Positions 17,637 to 25,789 of a stretch of 58,996 nucleotides of DNA are shown here, piece by piece. This stretch comes from Candidatus Sysuiplasma superficiale (GTDB lineage Archaea; Thermoplasmatota; Thermoplasmata; Sysuiplasmatales; Sysuiplasmataceae). How positions within the stretch are numbered: the stretch's first letter is position 1; every line of letters starts with the position of its first letter. Made by a program: the position numbers and the translations under genes. The stretch is from contig JAGVSJ010000012.1 of the NCBI GenBank assembly GCA_019720975.1, positions 1-58,996 of the forward strand. The letters run 5' to 3'. Below the pieces are notes generated by a model, which was not told where the DNA came from, made no database searches, and worked only from the letters and a program-made list of their open reading frames with translations.

Positions 17637-19309
17637 TTCAGCCCCATCCCCCTGATGAGAAGCGAGAACTGCCTCCTGTCCGCTGCCCTGCCCGCCTCCG
17701 CCGCAACCGCGAGCCCTGTCTTTGCAACCTTGAGATCTGTCGGATCTGATGCAAGTGCCCGCCTGACTTCAGCTATCGCTTCATCTGTCCTTCCAAGGTA
17801 ACGCAATTCACCCGCAATCAGCCAGGCTGTGGCCGGCCAGAGATCTGTGGCGCCGCTGAAGAGCTGGAGGGCAGAGGCGTGATTGGCAGATCTGGCCATT
17901 ATGAGCCCTTTCCTTATGAGTGCCGTGCTGTTCTTCGCATTGATTTCCAGCGCGCGATCATAGGCCCTGACCGCTCCGGGTTCATCTCCTCTGTCTTCAA
18001 GCGCCATTCCGAATGCGGAATAGGCCTCATCATTCCATCTTTCCATCGGCACGGCATTCATGCTCTGGATGGCGGCACCCCACATTCCCAGGGCGAGATA
18101 AATCTGCGAGATGAGGTTGACGCCTTCAGCAATGTCTCCAATCCTCTTCTGCTGTTCGCGTAGCTCTCCTTCCCTGTCCGTTATGCCATACTGTGCACAT
18201 ATGTTCAGCTTGAGGATGAAAGCAGCTGCCGAAGAGAAATTCCCGATTTCCGCATCCAGCCGCTGGAGCGCAAGTCCCCATTTCCCGTCCTTCCATGAAA
18301 ATATCGCCTTTACCATATCCGTATATTCGTAGAGCCCTGTTTCAAGTGCTCTTGCCAGCGCTTCCTCGGCACGGCTCCTGTCGTTGAGCCTCAGTGAGCA
18401 CAGAACGGCGTAAAGCAGATCCTGCCTTTCAGGCCTGAATGTGCGCAAAAGACTGAAGCTGTCCTCCAGTGCCTCCGCATAGAGGCCGGCAATGTATCCG
18501 GTCCTGACCCTCTTTCTAAGGTACTCCGCACCCTCCTCAGGGGCCGTTGCAGTCTCCCCATCTGTCAGGTCTGCGCCATTCTCCGGGACGCTGTCCCGGC
18601 GCGCTTTTGCCTGTGACTGCAGGCTGCTTATGGCGGTCTCGATGCTCCTTATCCTTTCCCTCAGCATCTCCACCTTCGGCGCGAGCATTTTTATGTCGCC
18701 GCGAGGCTCAGCCTCTCCGGCAGGCGGTGCAGCAGCCGCACTCTCAACTCCCCCGATCCCTGCCTCCAGCTTTTCCTCTCCGTCGACAGAGACCTTGCTC
18801 TCCCAGTATGACGCCTTCCCCTGAAGCGCCCTCTTCCTGCTCTCAGAAAAGCCTTCGGGAACAAGAGGGAGATGAAATGACACTGCTGCGTTTCTGTAGA
18901 GTTTCGCCATTGCGATGTAGAATTCCCTGTCAGCTGTGCCTGGAAAGTGTTCCTCATAGCCTTCCAGCTTCCTGAGTGCTCCTGCAATGTTCTCAAAGCG
19001 CGGAAGTATGAAATTGCCGTTCCTGATGCCAAGGTCGTTCAGAACTTCGGTCATCATCCCGGCCGCTGTTCTGTATCCCTCCGCTGTGTCGGGAAGTGCA
19101 TCCATTCTCCTGTTGAAGTCATCGGACCCTGGCGTGAGCTCAAAGCTTTCTTCTGAAAGAACAGCGACGAGTTCTGAATTTCCCCTCAGCCTGAAGTAGC
19201 CATCCGAAGCCTTTTCTGAATACCATTCATCCTCAAGATTGCTGAAGGCACAGGAGGTGCAGATGGCAGCATCCCCGGAAATTTCCTCTCCGCACAGAAG
19301 ACAGCTCAT
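17633..19309 (-). CDS. Zinc-ribbon TPR-repeat protein
   Basis: A 558-residue protein. It opens with a short zinc ribbon made of two CxxC pairs (SCLLCGEE and CTSCAF, residues 2-20), followed by a helical region, a coiled-coil-like stretch at about 215-250 (EMLRERIRSIETAISSLQSQ) and TPR repeats from about 270 to the end. It has no membrane segment or catalytic motif. It is the first gene of a two-gene operon with the TPR protein at 15435-17636. A TATA box at 19365-19374 gives a leader of about 34 bases that contains GGAAGGT before the ATG. A role as an adaptor or scaffold is inference. Confidence 0.8.
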   Translation of the reverse strand: MSCLLCGEEISGDAAICTSCAFSNLEDEWYSEKASDGYFRLRGNSELVAVLSEESFELTPGSDDFNRRMDALPDTAEGYRTAAGMMTEVLNDLGIRNGNFILPRFENIAGALRKLEGYEEHFPGTADREFYIAMAKLYRNAAVSFHLPLVPEGFSESRKRALQGKASYWESKVSVDGEEKLEAGIGGVESAAAAPPAGEAEPRGDIKMLAPKVEMLRERIRSIETAISSLQSQAKARRDSVPENGADLTDGETATAPEEGAEYLRKRVRTGYIAGLYAEALEDSFSLLRTFRPERQDLLYAVLCSLRLNDRSRAEEALARALETGLYEYTDMVKAIFSWKDGKWGLALQRLDAEIGNFSSAAAFILKLNICAQYGITDREGELREQQKRIGDIAEGVNLISQIYLALGMWGAAIQSMNAVPMERWNDEAYSAFGMALEDRGDEPGAVRAYDRALEINAKNSTALIRKGLIMARSANHASALQLFSGATDLWPATAWLIAGELRYLGRTDEAIAEVRRALASDPTDLKVAKTGLAVAAEAGRAADRRQFSLLIRGMGLK

Positions 19310-19364
19310 GGATTTGTCTACCTTCCCCGGCTAAACAGCCCTCTCACATGTGTCTGTCATCGGC

Positions 19365-19374
19365 CTATATAAAC
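19365..19374 (-). promoter_or_regulatory. TATA box, TPR operon
   Basis: GTTTATATAG on the minus strand predicts transcription from about 19343. This leaves a 34-base leader with a purine-rich ribosome-binding site. Confidence 0.65.
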
Positions 19375-19432
19375 ATCATTCGGCTTAATAATCATTCGAA
19401 GCGATTTTCAACGATCGGAAAAGTGACACCGC

Positions 19433-21007
19433 CTAAATATTCTTGCCGAGATAGAAGGAGTCCCTGTCATACCCTAGTCTCCTGTAGTAATCCCTGACAC
19501 CGACGCCGCTTGTGACCCGTATCCTCCCGTAGCCGGCGTTCCTCGATATCTCCTCGGCTTGCGCGACCAGCCTGCTCCCATATCCCTTGTGCTGCCAGTC
19601 CTGGTGAGAATCCTCGCCCACCGGGACCACACGCCCGAACACCTTCAGCTCCCTGATGTATGCAGGCCCGGACGGCGGAAGGCGCAGCCTGAGGTAACCG
19701 ACTATTGCGTCGTTGTATTCGAAAGAGATGAAGTGCTCAACGCCGCCGCTTGCCTCATACTCCATACTTCTGAGATCGACCTCGCTGCTCTTTATGCCCT
19801 GTTCCGCAATTCCAAGGTGCCCCACCTCCCTGCACCTGATGCAGCGGCATTTCCATCCCTGCCTTTCCATCTCAACCCTTACGAGTTCCCTGAGGTTGCT
19901 CTTCTTTACACCGGCGGATATCATCGGTGCAGGAATATCCCTCTGTATGCGCTGTATCCTCACATATTCAGGTATGTCCTTCTTCACCCTTGCCAGGAGC
20001 TTCACGGCCTTTTCCAGCGTGTATTCATCATAGAGCCCTTTCCTGTGCATCTCATATAGCGGCGTTCCCTCGATTATCAGTGTGGGGTAAATTTTTAGCA
20101 TATCCGGCCTGAATGAGGGGGATGAGAAGAGACGCGTGAAATTTTCCAGTTCCATCTCGTCAGTCATACCCGGAAGGCCGGGCATCATGTGGTATCCCAC
20201 CTTCATCCCGCTGTCCTTCGCCCTTGCAGTTGAATCAATCACTGATTGCACATCGTGTGCCCTGTTTGCCCTTCTGAGCACCTCGTCAAAGAGGCACTGC
20301 ACCCCTATCTCCACCCTCGTTGCGCCAAGTCCAAGTGAAAAATCTATCTGGTGCTGACTGAGCTGATCCGGCCTTGTCTCCACCGTGAGCCCGATGCACC
20401 TGTTCTCGGCCCTCTCGTTGAAGGCATGCGCCTCGCTGATGTCCTTTGCATCGAAGCCGTTCATCGCATCGAAGGCCCTCTTTACAAACCACCGCTGGTA
20501 TTCCTCTGTCCTTGCAGTGAATGTCCCGCCCATTATTATCAGGTCAATCTTGTTGGTGGAGTGCCCTATCGCGTTGAGCTGCTCCAGCCTCGATTTCGTC
20601 TGCCTGTAAGGGTCGAAGTCGTTCATTCCGGCCCTTCTCGCTGCGGGCTCCTTTCCTGTGTATGCCTGCGCCGAATTGTTCCATACACCTCCGGGACAGT
20701 AGATGCAGGTACCGTGCGGGCAGTTGTATGGCGAGGTCATTATTGCAACAGAGGCTATGCCGCTAAGTGTCCTCGAGGGCTTGAGCCGGACAATGGGCAG
20801 CACCTTCTCAAACAGGTCAGGCGGGACTCTCCTGAGTATTTCGGAGTTGGGCGGAATGGCTTCCATGCCGTGCTTTCTGCACAGCTGGACCTTCCTTCTC
20901 TCAAACTCTTCGGCATCCGTTATTCTTTCAGCCCTTATCTCCTCAATGATGTCTCCGAAGTAGTCCACGTCATGCGATTGGAAGACAGGGTATTTTAACT
21001 CAGCCAT
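19433..21007 (-). CDS. elp3: Elp3 tRNA uridine-34 modification enzyme
   Basis: The radical SAM and acetyltransferase enzyme that starts carboxymethyl-type modification of wobble uridine (cm5U34) in tRNA. The 4Fe-4S binding CPHGTCIYCPGG holds Cys96, Cys101 and Cys104 (CX4CX2C, as in archaeal Elp3). The radical SAM barrel follows (TVETRPDQL, EIGVQCLFDEVL). A zinc site is suggested by CRCIRCREVGH near 395-405. The C-terminal GNAT domain has the acetyl-CoA loop HQDWQHKGYGSRLVAQAEEI. The 524-residue length is normal. It lies 14 bases after the DUF973-like gene and is likely co-transcribed with it, with AGGT before its ATG. Confidence 0.95.
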   Translation of the reverse strand: MAELKYPVFQSHDVDYFGDIIEEIRAERITDAEEFERRKVQLCRKHGMEAIPPNSEILRRVPPDLFEKVLPIVRLKPSRTLSGIASVAIMTSPYNCPHGTCIYCPGGVWNNSAQAYTGKEPAARRAGMNDFDPYRQTKSRLEQLNAIGHSTNKIDLIIMGGTFTARTEEYQRWFVKRAFDAMNGFDAKDISEAHAFNERAENRCIGLTVETRPDQLSQHQIDFSLGLGATRVEIGVQCLFDEVLRRANRAHDVQSVIDSTARAKDSGMKVGYHMMPGLPGMTDEMELENFTRLFSSPSFRPDMLKIYPTLIIEGTPLYEMHRKGLYDEYTLEKAVKLLARVKKDIPEYVRIQRIQRDIPAPMISAGVKKSNLRELVRVEMERQGWKCRCIRCREVGHLGIAEQGIKSSEVDLRSMEYEASGGVEHFISFEYNDAIVGYLRLRLPPSGPAYIRELKVFGRVVPVGEDSHQDWQHKGYGSRLVAQAEEISRNAGYGRIRVTSGVGVRDYYRRLGYDRDSFYLGKNI

Positions 21008-21021
21008 TGTCCGACCTGCGC

Positions 21022-21900
21022 TCAGGATCCTTTCATCCTCTTAAGTAGGGAGTTGGAGGAAGCAAATACAAGAATTGCGCCAACAACGCTGAGAAACGGT
21101 ATTATGAACAGGATGGCCGCAACCTTCATGGCATCGTCCCTGTACCTCGAACCGAGTCTCCACAATCCGAGCAGCAAACCTACGACCCCGACGACAGCGA
21201 CGACTGCAAGTATCAGTATGACAGCAGCCAGCAGGAGCACCGCACCTACGGTGTGGGCAGCCAATGCAGCAAACAGTAAAATGAACACAACGCCTATGAG
21301 CGATATGGAGAGAAGCAGCAGGTTTACGAGAGAGGCGGGAGTTGAAAATCTGCTGTCCTGTCTGGAGAGCAGCCTGAAGGCCGAACGCACCTGGTAGACT
21401 GCATAAACATAGAGGCCGATGTCCGCAATTACCACAAGTGCTGCCAGCAGGGACAGGCCTAAAAGAGCAGCGGCCCTGCCTACTGCCGGCACAATTACGG
21501 AATCCATACCGCTGGAGAGGAGGATTATGGAGATCACCGCTTCCACAATACCGATTAGCCCGAATCTCCTTATTCTTCGCAGCGCGTCGAAATCCGCAGC
21601 CGAAGGAAGTATCAGCACGTCTCCTCCCGGGACGGACACGGGCTGCTGGGGCATCACCGAATAATTCTGCTGCACCGGCGCCTGAACAGATAGAGGCGCA
21701 ACGGGTGCCTGGACAGGCCGGCTCTGCACGGCACCGCATGCCGGGCATACTGCGGTTGAGGGCGAAGGAAGAGGTCTGCCGCAGGAGGTGCAGTACCTGA
21801 CCGGGGAGTCCAGTTTGGCCCCGCAGTTTCTGCAGAAGAGTGAGCCAGGCTCGTTCTGGGTCCCGCACTTGGGGCAAATGCCCCGGTTGTTGTCCTCCAT
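21022..21900 (-). CDS. Zinc-ribbon membrane protein, DUF973-like
   Basis: A 292-residue protein. Its N-terminus has two zinc ribbons (ICPKCGTQ with FCRNCGAK, then YCTSCGRP with VCPACGAV; about residues 9-55). A Pro/Val/Gln-rich linker follows, then five or six hydrophobic segments (about 105-285). This layout is typical of archaeal DUF973 membrane proteins, whose function is unknown. A longer frame extends upstream to 22089, but the TATA box at 21923-21930 sits exactly one promoter length before the ATG at 21900 and the upstream residues look non-coding. It is the first gene of an operon with elp3 and divergent from the PUA gene. Confidence 0.8.
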   Translation of the reverse strand: MEDNNRGICPKCGTQNEPGSLFCRNCGAKLDSPVRYCTSCGRPLPSPSTAVCPACGAVQSRPVQAPVAPLSVQAPVQQNYSVMPQQPVSVPGGDVLILPSAADFDALRRIRRFGLIGIVEAVISIILLSSGMDSVIVPAVGRAAALLGLSLLAALVVIADIGLYVYAVYQVRSAFRLLSRQDSRFSTPASLVNLLLLSISLIGVVFILLFAALAAHTVGAVLLLAAVILILAVVAVVGVVGLLLGLWRLGSRYRDDAMKVAAILFIIPFLSVVGAILVFASSNSLLKRMKGS

Positions 21901-21922
21901 GCCGGACAAATAAACGATCGTG

Positions 21923-21930
21923 TTTATATA
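21923..21930 (-). promoter_or_regulatory. TATA box, DUF973-elp3 operon
   Basis: TATATAAA on the minus strand is centred 26-27 bases before the ATG at 21900, predicting a leaderless transcript. The same AT-rich core could also serve the divergent PUA gene. Confidence 0.65.
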
Positions 21931-21997
21931 AGTGCAGTCATCCGACTGGTGGAGCGTCATGGAAAGGACCAGCCATCCTGCATGAAGGTGTTTCATT

Positions 21998-22513
21998 ATG
22001 ACGGCATCATTCAGAATCAGAAGGAGGCACAGGCTGAGGCAGAAGGATGTTGCATCCCTTGCCTCAGATCTTGACGGGAAGCTTGGCACAAGGACATTCG
22101 GTGATGGTGATCCGGTCGAGGTTGCTGAAGTTTACGGTCTTGAACAGAACGTATACATTCTGAACAGCGAGATCGTTGCAGTGGAGATTCAGGGGGAACC
22201 TTTCCTTTCGCTCCCGGGTCTTCTGAGATACGGAGCGACAAAGCGTTTCATAACAGTGGACTCAGGCGCGGTGAAATTTGTTGTGAACGGAGCTGACATA
22301 ATGGGTCCGGGCGTTGTCGGTGGAGACGCTGCGGTCGAGAGCGGAATGGTGATATGGGTCAGGGAGGAGAAATACGGCAGGCCGCTCGCAATCGGAAGGA
22401 GCACTGTCAGCGGAGCATCCTTCGGGAGGAAGGAGAAGGGCAGGTATGCCGAATCAATCTACCACGTCGGCGACAGGCTGTGGAAGCTCAATGAGGAACT
22501 TTCCGCAAAGTGA
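21998..22513 (+). CDS. PUA-domain RNA-binding protein
   Basis: A 171-residue protein with a small N-terminal alpha/beta domain (about residues 1-75) and a C-terminal PUA domain (about 80-160), recognised by FITVDSGAVKFVVNGADIMGPGVV and VIWVREEKYGRPLAIGRS. It matches the pattern of archaeal pre-PUA/PUA proteins related to MCT-1 and DENR-like translation factors. It probably binds tRNA, rRNA or ribosomes; the exact target is unknown. AAGGTG (about 21983-21988) precedes the ATG as a ribosome-binding site. It is divergent from the DUF973-elp3 operon, another translation-related unit. Confidence 0.85.
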   Translation: MTASFRIRRRHRLRQKDVASLASDLDGKLGTRTFGDGDPVEVAEVYGLEQNVYILNSEIVAVEIQGEPFLSLPGLLRYGATKRFITVDSGAVKFVVNGADIMGPGVVGGDAAVESGMVIWVREEKYGRPLAIGRSTVSGASFGRKEKGRYAESIYHVGDRLWKLNEELSAK

Positions 22514-22529
22514 GGGCTGCCTGCTCAGA

Positions 22530-23525
22530 TCACTTTCCCTCAAGTTCCTTCATTTCGTCATCGCTGAGTTCAACCTCTGTGGACATGGAGCATTCGGCAA
22601 TCTGGCTTTCCTCAGTAGCTCCAACTATCGGGAAGATCCTTTCGCTCTTTCTGAGCAGCCAGGCGAGTGCAACCTGTGACATCGGCACCGATCTCCTTTC
22701 ACCGATCCTCTTCACTCTTTCGATCTCGGGTGAGGATGCAAGAGACTGTACCTTTTCGGAAAACAGTTTTTCGTACCGGCTCCGTGGTATTCCGCCCCCG
22801 GTCGAATGTCTTCCAGCAAGCACTCCCTGCGCCAGCGGGCTGTAAATCATGGCGGCCATTCCATGCTTTTCAACAATTCTGAGTTTGGATGACTCAAACT
22901 CCCTGTTTATCAGATTGTAGACATCCTGCATCACCGACGGGGGCTCAAGGCCGCATTCCCTGCAAACAGAGAACATCTCCTCTACCTCATCGGGTCTGAA
23001 GTTTGATACTCCGTAGTGGAGGATGCTTCCATCCTCTATGAGCAGGTTCATGCTGCGTGCGGCATTCTCGAGGGATGTGCCAGGATCGGGAGCGTGCAGA
23101 AGATAGAAGTCTATGTAATCTGTCTGGAGTCTTTCCAGACTTCGGGAAACAGCACTTCTTATGTGCTTTCTGCCGTGTCCCGCATCATTTTCAAGCGGGC
23201 CAGTGCGTCCTGTCACCTTTGTCACAATCACATATTCCTCACGGTCCAGCTTTTTGAGAGCCTCCCCGAGTATTCTCTCCGACTGGCCGATGTTTTCAAA
23301 TCCCGGCTTATCGGATGCCCTGTAATATACTCCCCTGTAGACATCAGCCGTGTCGAAGCAGCGTATTCCTGATTCAAACGCCCTGTCAATGATTGCTACC
23401 GCCTTCTTCCTGTCCACCGGGTAAAGCCCTCTTTCATCCTGTCTGTCCTCGTGCGGAAGATACCATGTGCCGTAGACAATTCTTGATGTGACAATGCCGC
23501 TATTCCCAAAAGGTGCAGTTTTCAT
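22530..23525 (-). CDS. Aldo/keto reductase
   Basis: A 331-residue NADPH-dependent oxidoreductase with a TIM-barrel fold. The catalytic tetrad is visible: Asp in CFDTADVY with its Tyr four residues later, Lys in IVTKVTG, and His in FYLLHAPDPG. The cofactor-binding end has IYSPLAQGVLAG, IVGATEESQI and neighbours. It fits the general-stress or YdhF/YghZ-like aldo/keto reductase group; the substrate is not predictable. It lies 20 bases after the pcp gene on the same strand and is probably co-transcribed with it, although no clear ribosome-binding site is seen. Confidence 0.9.
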   Translation of the reverse strand: MKTAPFGNSGIVTSRIVYGTWYLPHEDRQDERGLYPVDRKKAVAIIDRAFESGIRCFDTADVYRGVYYRASDKPGFENIGQSERILGEALKKLDREEYVIVTKVTGRTGPLENDAGHGRKHIRSAVSRSLERLQTDYIDFYLLHAPDPGTSLENAARSMNLLIEDGSILHYGVSNFRPDEVEEMFSVCRECGLEPPSVMQDVYNLINREFESSKLRIVEKHGMAAMIYSPLAQGVLAGRHSTGGGIPRSRYEKLFSEKVQSLASSPEIERVKRIGERRSVPMSQVALAWLLRKSERIFPIVGATEESQIAECSMSTEVELSDDEMKELEGK

Positions 23526-23545
23526 AAATCACAGGATGAATACCA

Positions 23546-24214
23546 CTATGAAGTACTTTTGTCTCCTGATACCTTTTCCGCGGCTCCATGCAAGTGCGGG
23601 CCGCGAAGCTCTCCGGCGCAGAATTCCACAGCGCCTCTTATCGCGTCCGTCATGACTTCCAGGCTCATATAGGGATATTTTGAATACTCGCCCTTCAGTG
23701 CCATATCCTGATCGCAGGGGAGGTGGAGGAAGCATCCCTTAATCCCCCTGTTTCTGCATTCCCTCATTATCAGGTACATTGCGAAGTTGCACAGATAGGA
23801 TCCTGCGGAAAGGCTGACAGCGGACGGTATGCCTCTGCCGTTCAGGAAATCGGCCATTCGCTCCACGTCAACGGCAGGAAAGATGCCGTCGGGCCCAGCC
23901 GGGTCAATGACCTTCCGAAGGCCTGATGCGGATTCAGGCGCCATTCCGGGATAACTCATGAAGTTGATTGCAACCTTTTCCACGCTGACCCTGTTCCTCC
24001 CTGCCGCTAGACCGGTTCCGACAGCTATGAGTGGCCTGCGTGCATCGAACACCCTCATTATTGTCCTCTCCGCAGAGGGATAATCCACCCTGAGGATAAC
24101 AGCTTCCGCCTTCATTCCGCCTATTCTCTCTCCGTCAAGCATTGAAACAGCCTTTTGTGACGGATTCTCCCTGAATTCGCCGAATGGTTCAAAGCCGAAG
24201 AGAATAACCGACAT
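23546..24214 (-). CDS. pcp: Pyroglutamyl peptidase I
   Basis: A C15-family cysteine peptidase that removes N-terminal pyroglutamate from peptides in the cytoplasm. The conserved opening FGFEPFGEFRENPSQ is the substrate loop. The catalytic Glu is in RVSVEKVAINF, the Cys in SAGSYLCNFAMY and the His in FLHLPCDQ, so the Glu-Cys-His triad is complete. The 222 residues are normal length plus a short divergent tail. It fits a peptide-consuming life style together with the sedolisin, the M61 peptidase and the Opp system in this window. The TATA box at 24238-24246 predicts a leaderless start at the ATG. Confidence 0.93.
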   Translation of the reverse strand: MSVILFGFEPFGEFRENPSQKAVSMLDGERIGGMKAEAVILRVDYPSAERTIMRVFDARRPLIAVGTGLAAGRNRVSVEKVAINFMSYPGMAPESASGLRKVIDPAGPDGIFPAVDVERMADFLNGRGIPSAVSLSAGSYLCNFAMYLIMRECRNRGIKGCFLHLPCDQDMALKGEYSKYPYMSLEVMTDAIRGAVEFCAGELRGPHLHGAAEKVSGDKSTS

Positions 24215-24237
24215 CCATCCCGGATTGGTTCACTTCC

Positions 24238-24246
24238 GATTTAACT
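24238..24246 (-). promoter_or_regulatory. TATA box, pcp operon
   Basis: AGTTAAATC on the minus strand is centred about 28 bases before the ATG at 24214. Confidence 0.6.
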
Positions 24247-24306
24247 GTATGTCGGGTTTCCTCAGTGCACACCCCTGCCGTCTCATGGAGCAGTCCGTCG
24301 TCATCC

Positions 24307-24315
24307 ATTTAATAG
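24307..24315 (+). promoter_or_regulatory. TATA box, membrane protein gene
   Basis: ATTTAATAG predicts transcription from about 24336, about 20 bases before the ATG at 24355. Two out-of-frame ATGs (24333, 24344) lie in or at the edge of the leader. Confidence 0.5.
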
Positions 24316-24354
24316 TAAGAGAATCTCATCAAATGGCAAAGAAATGGCAAAGAG

Positions 24355-24978
24355 ATGATAAGCACGGTTACGACCCTGCGTTTCCGCTACAGGCTAATTG
24401 GTGCAGCCATAGCACTGATAGGCGTTGCATTCATAATCGCTGCGCTGAGCGATATCTTCATTCCCGGAGGTTATGGTGTGGCGGGAGACGTGCTTGTCAT
24501 TGCCGGTCTCGTCCTCCTCTTTTCTGAATTCAGGACAATGAACACTGAGGAAAGACGGGGCGTTGTCTACGCTGTCCTGATGTACTCTTTTGCCGCGCTT
24601 GTATCATTTCTTTCATCACGTTCCCTTCCGTTCGCCCTTCCTCTGCTCTCGCTCTACAGTACAGCCTCCTCACTGTCGCTGGCTGTACCTCCTCCATCGC
24701 TCTTCAGCGCGATGGCAGTGTCAATGGTAGTGTACACGCTTGTCTATGTTTCATTCTTTCTCCTGATACACAGGATATCTCTAGCCGAACACAGATCAAT
24801 GCTCTGGATAGCCCTTGTCGGCGGGCTCTTCATATCGATCGCTGTTATACCTTCCGGCATCATCCTGAATTTCTATGACATAGGCGTTGTCAGCTCCGTT
24901 CTGCCTGTGCTTCAGGGTGTGGTGAACCTGATCTACGGTATCGCATATGTGCTCACCGGCATATACATCAGGGGTTGA
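24355..24978 (+). CDS. Hypothetical membrane protein
   Basis: A 207-residue protein with six predicted hydrophobic segments (about residues 13-32, 42-58, 68-85, 110-135, 145-165, 175-200). I do not recognise the family. No catalytic or transport signature is seen, and the loops are short with few charges. It is divergent from pcp and stands alone. The start is the ATG at 24355, as the closer-in ATGs in the leader are out of frame. Confidence 0.65.
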   Translation: MISTVTTLRFRYRLIGAAIALIGVAFIIAALSDIFIPGGYGVAGDVLVIAGLVLLFSEFRTMNTEERRGVVYAVLMYSFAALVSFLSSRSLPFALPLLSLYSTASSLSLAVPPPSLFSAMAVSMVVYTLVYVSFFLLIHRISLAEHRSMLWIALVGGLFISIAVIPSGIILNFYDIGVVSSVLPVLQGVVNLIYGIAYVLTGIYIRG

Positions 24979-24999
24979 GGTGCCGGTCTGGAGACGCCG

Positions 25000-25251
25000 T
25001 TAACCATATTTTCGGAACTGAGTCAGCGGGAAACCGCAGGTTTGCCCTTCCCCTGCCTGACTCCTCATCCACCCGCGAACCTGCCGGTGATTCAAGATAG
25101 AGATGAAATGGCTTCCGGCGCCGTTTCCACCGGAGCCGGCGAACCGGCCAGCACTGCACGCCCACATGTCGGTCAGCGGCTCCCGTCTTTCCTTCTCTCT
25201 TCCGGGAAAGTTGTTTTCATTGTATTTTCCGTAACGCGGCCGCCAGGCCAT
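25000..25251 (-). CDS. Possible small protein, 83 residues
   Basis: Not a recognised family, and it may not be real. It has a strong ribosome-binding site (GAGGAG at 25257-25262, six bases before the ATG) and a TATA-like ATAAAAG about 50-60 bases upstream. The N-terminus is basic and Trp/Arg-rich (MAWRPRYGKYNENNF) and the C-terminal half is Gly-rich. Codon quality falls off after about residue 30, so it could also be a frameshifted remnant. Confidence 0.3.
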   Translation of the reverse strand: MAWRPRYGKYNENNFPGREKERREPLTDMWACSAGRFAGSGGNGAGSHFISILNHRQVRGWMRSQAGEGQTCGFPLTQFRKYG

Positions 25252-25324
25252 TATGTTCTCCTCATATCGGCTTCCCTGTCCTGCCGCGTTTCCCGTTTCA
25301 GCAGGCTTTTATGCATAGGCAAAG

Positions 25325-25356
25325 CGCTGCCTGGAAGGAGCTGCTTCAAGGCAGCG
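25325..25356. repeat. Hairpin upstream of sepF promoter
   Basis: CGCTGCCTGGAAG and CTTCAAGGCAGCG can form a 13-pair stem with one mismatch around the 6-base loop GAGCTG. It ends about 18 bases before the sepF TATA box, so it could be a regulator site or a transcription-end structure of a neighbouring unit. Confidence 0.5.
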
Positions 25357-25373
25357 GGCTGCCCGGATAAAAT

Positions 25374-25382
25374 CTAAATAAC
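25374..25382 (+). promoter_or_regulatory. TATA box, sepF gene
   Basis: CTAAATAAC predicts transcription from about 25404, a few bases before the ATG at 25413. Confidence 0.55.
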
Positions 25383-25412
25383 CACTTCGGATATCACATC
25401 TGAAGGGATTGG

Positions 25413-25787
25413 ATGGCAATTCTGAAGAAAAAGGAATATGGGAAAGGGGACGGCTCACCCGTTGAGACAGCGGAATTTATTGATCTGACTCAGATGAATT
25501 TTGAGGGGGAGAATCAGGTTGGTGCAAAGACACTGATCAAGGTGGCGGAGATTTACAGGTATGACGATCTTGGCAAGCTCACGGCCCACGTTTTCAACGG
25601 CCACATACTTGTGCTGGACTACACTGCAATTTCGGGTGACCAGCTTGCCATGAAGCGGATAACGAACGATCTGAAGCTTGTCGCAAGGGACGTCGGCGGG
25701 GACGTTGCGGGCCTGGGAAAGAACTACTTCATCGTGACACCCTCCGGCATAAAGGTGGACAGGAACAAGATAAAGGGCGGTTTCTGA
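25413..25787 (+). CDS. sepF: SepF, membrane anchor of FtsZ-type cell division
   Basis: A 124-residue archaeal SepF (DUF552). In FtsZ-using archaea SepF tethers the FtsZ ring to the membrane. The first residues (MAILKKKEYGKG) form the short amphipathic membrane-binding stretch, then a linker, and the conserved core begins near residue 40 (TLIKVAEIYRYDDLGKLTAH). Characteristic stretches are FNGHILVLDYTAI, RITNDLKLVARDVGGDVAGLG and NYFIVTPSGIKVDR. Its presence implies division by FtsZ. It is convergent with, and 2 bases from, a KaiC-like ATPase gene. Confidence 0.93.
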   Translation: MAILKKKEYGKGDGSPVETAEFIDLTQMNFEGENQVGAKTLIKVAEIYRYDDLGKLTAHVFNGHILVLDYTAISGDQLAMKRITNDLKLVARDVGGDVAGLGKNYFIVTPSGIKVDRNKIKGGF

Positions 25788-25789
25788 AG

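Noticed and set aside
15435-19309. Long plus-strand frames antisense to the TPR genes
   Set aside because: They are shadows of GC-biased coding on the minus strand, where repeat motifs and a promoter are clear.
21901-22089. 63-codon N-terminal extension of the DUF973-like protein
   Set aside because: The promoter at 21923-21930 lies inside it and the zinc ribbons begin right after the ATG at 21900.
24979-25412. RNase P RNA or other structured RNA gene
   Set aside because: I looked for the archaeal RNase P conserved regions on both strands and found no match; only the hairpin at 25325-25356 is convincing.
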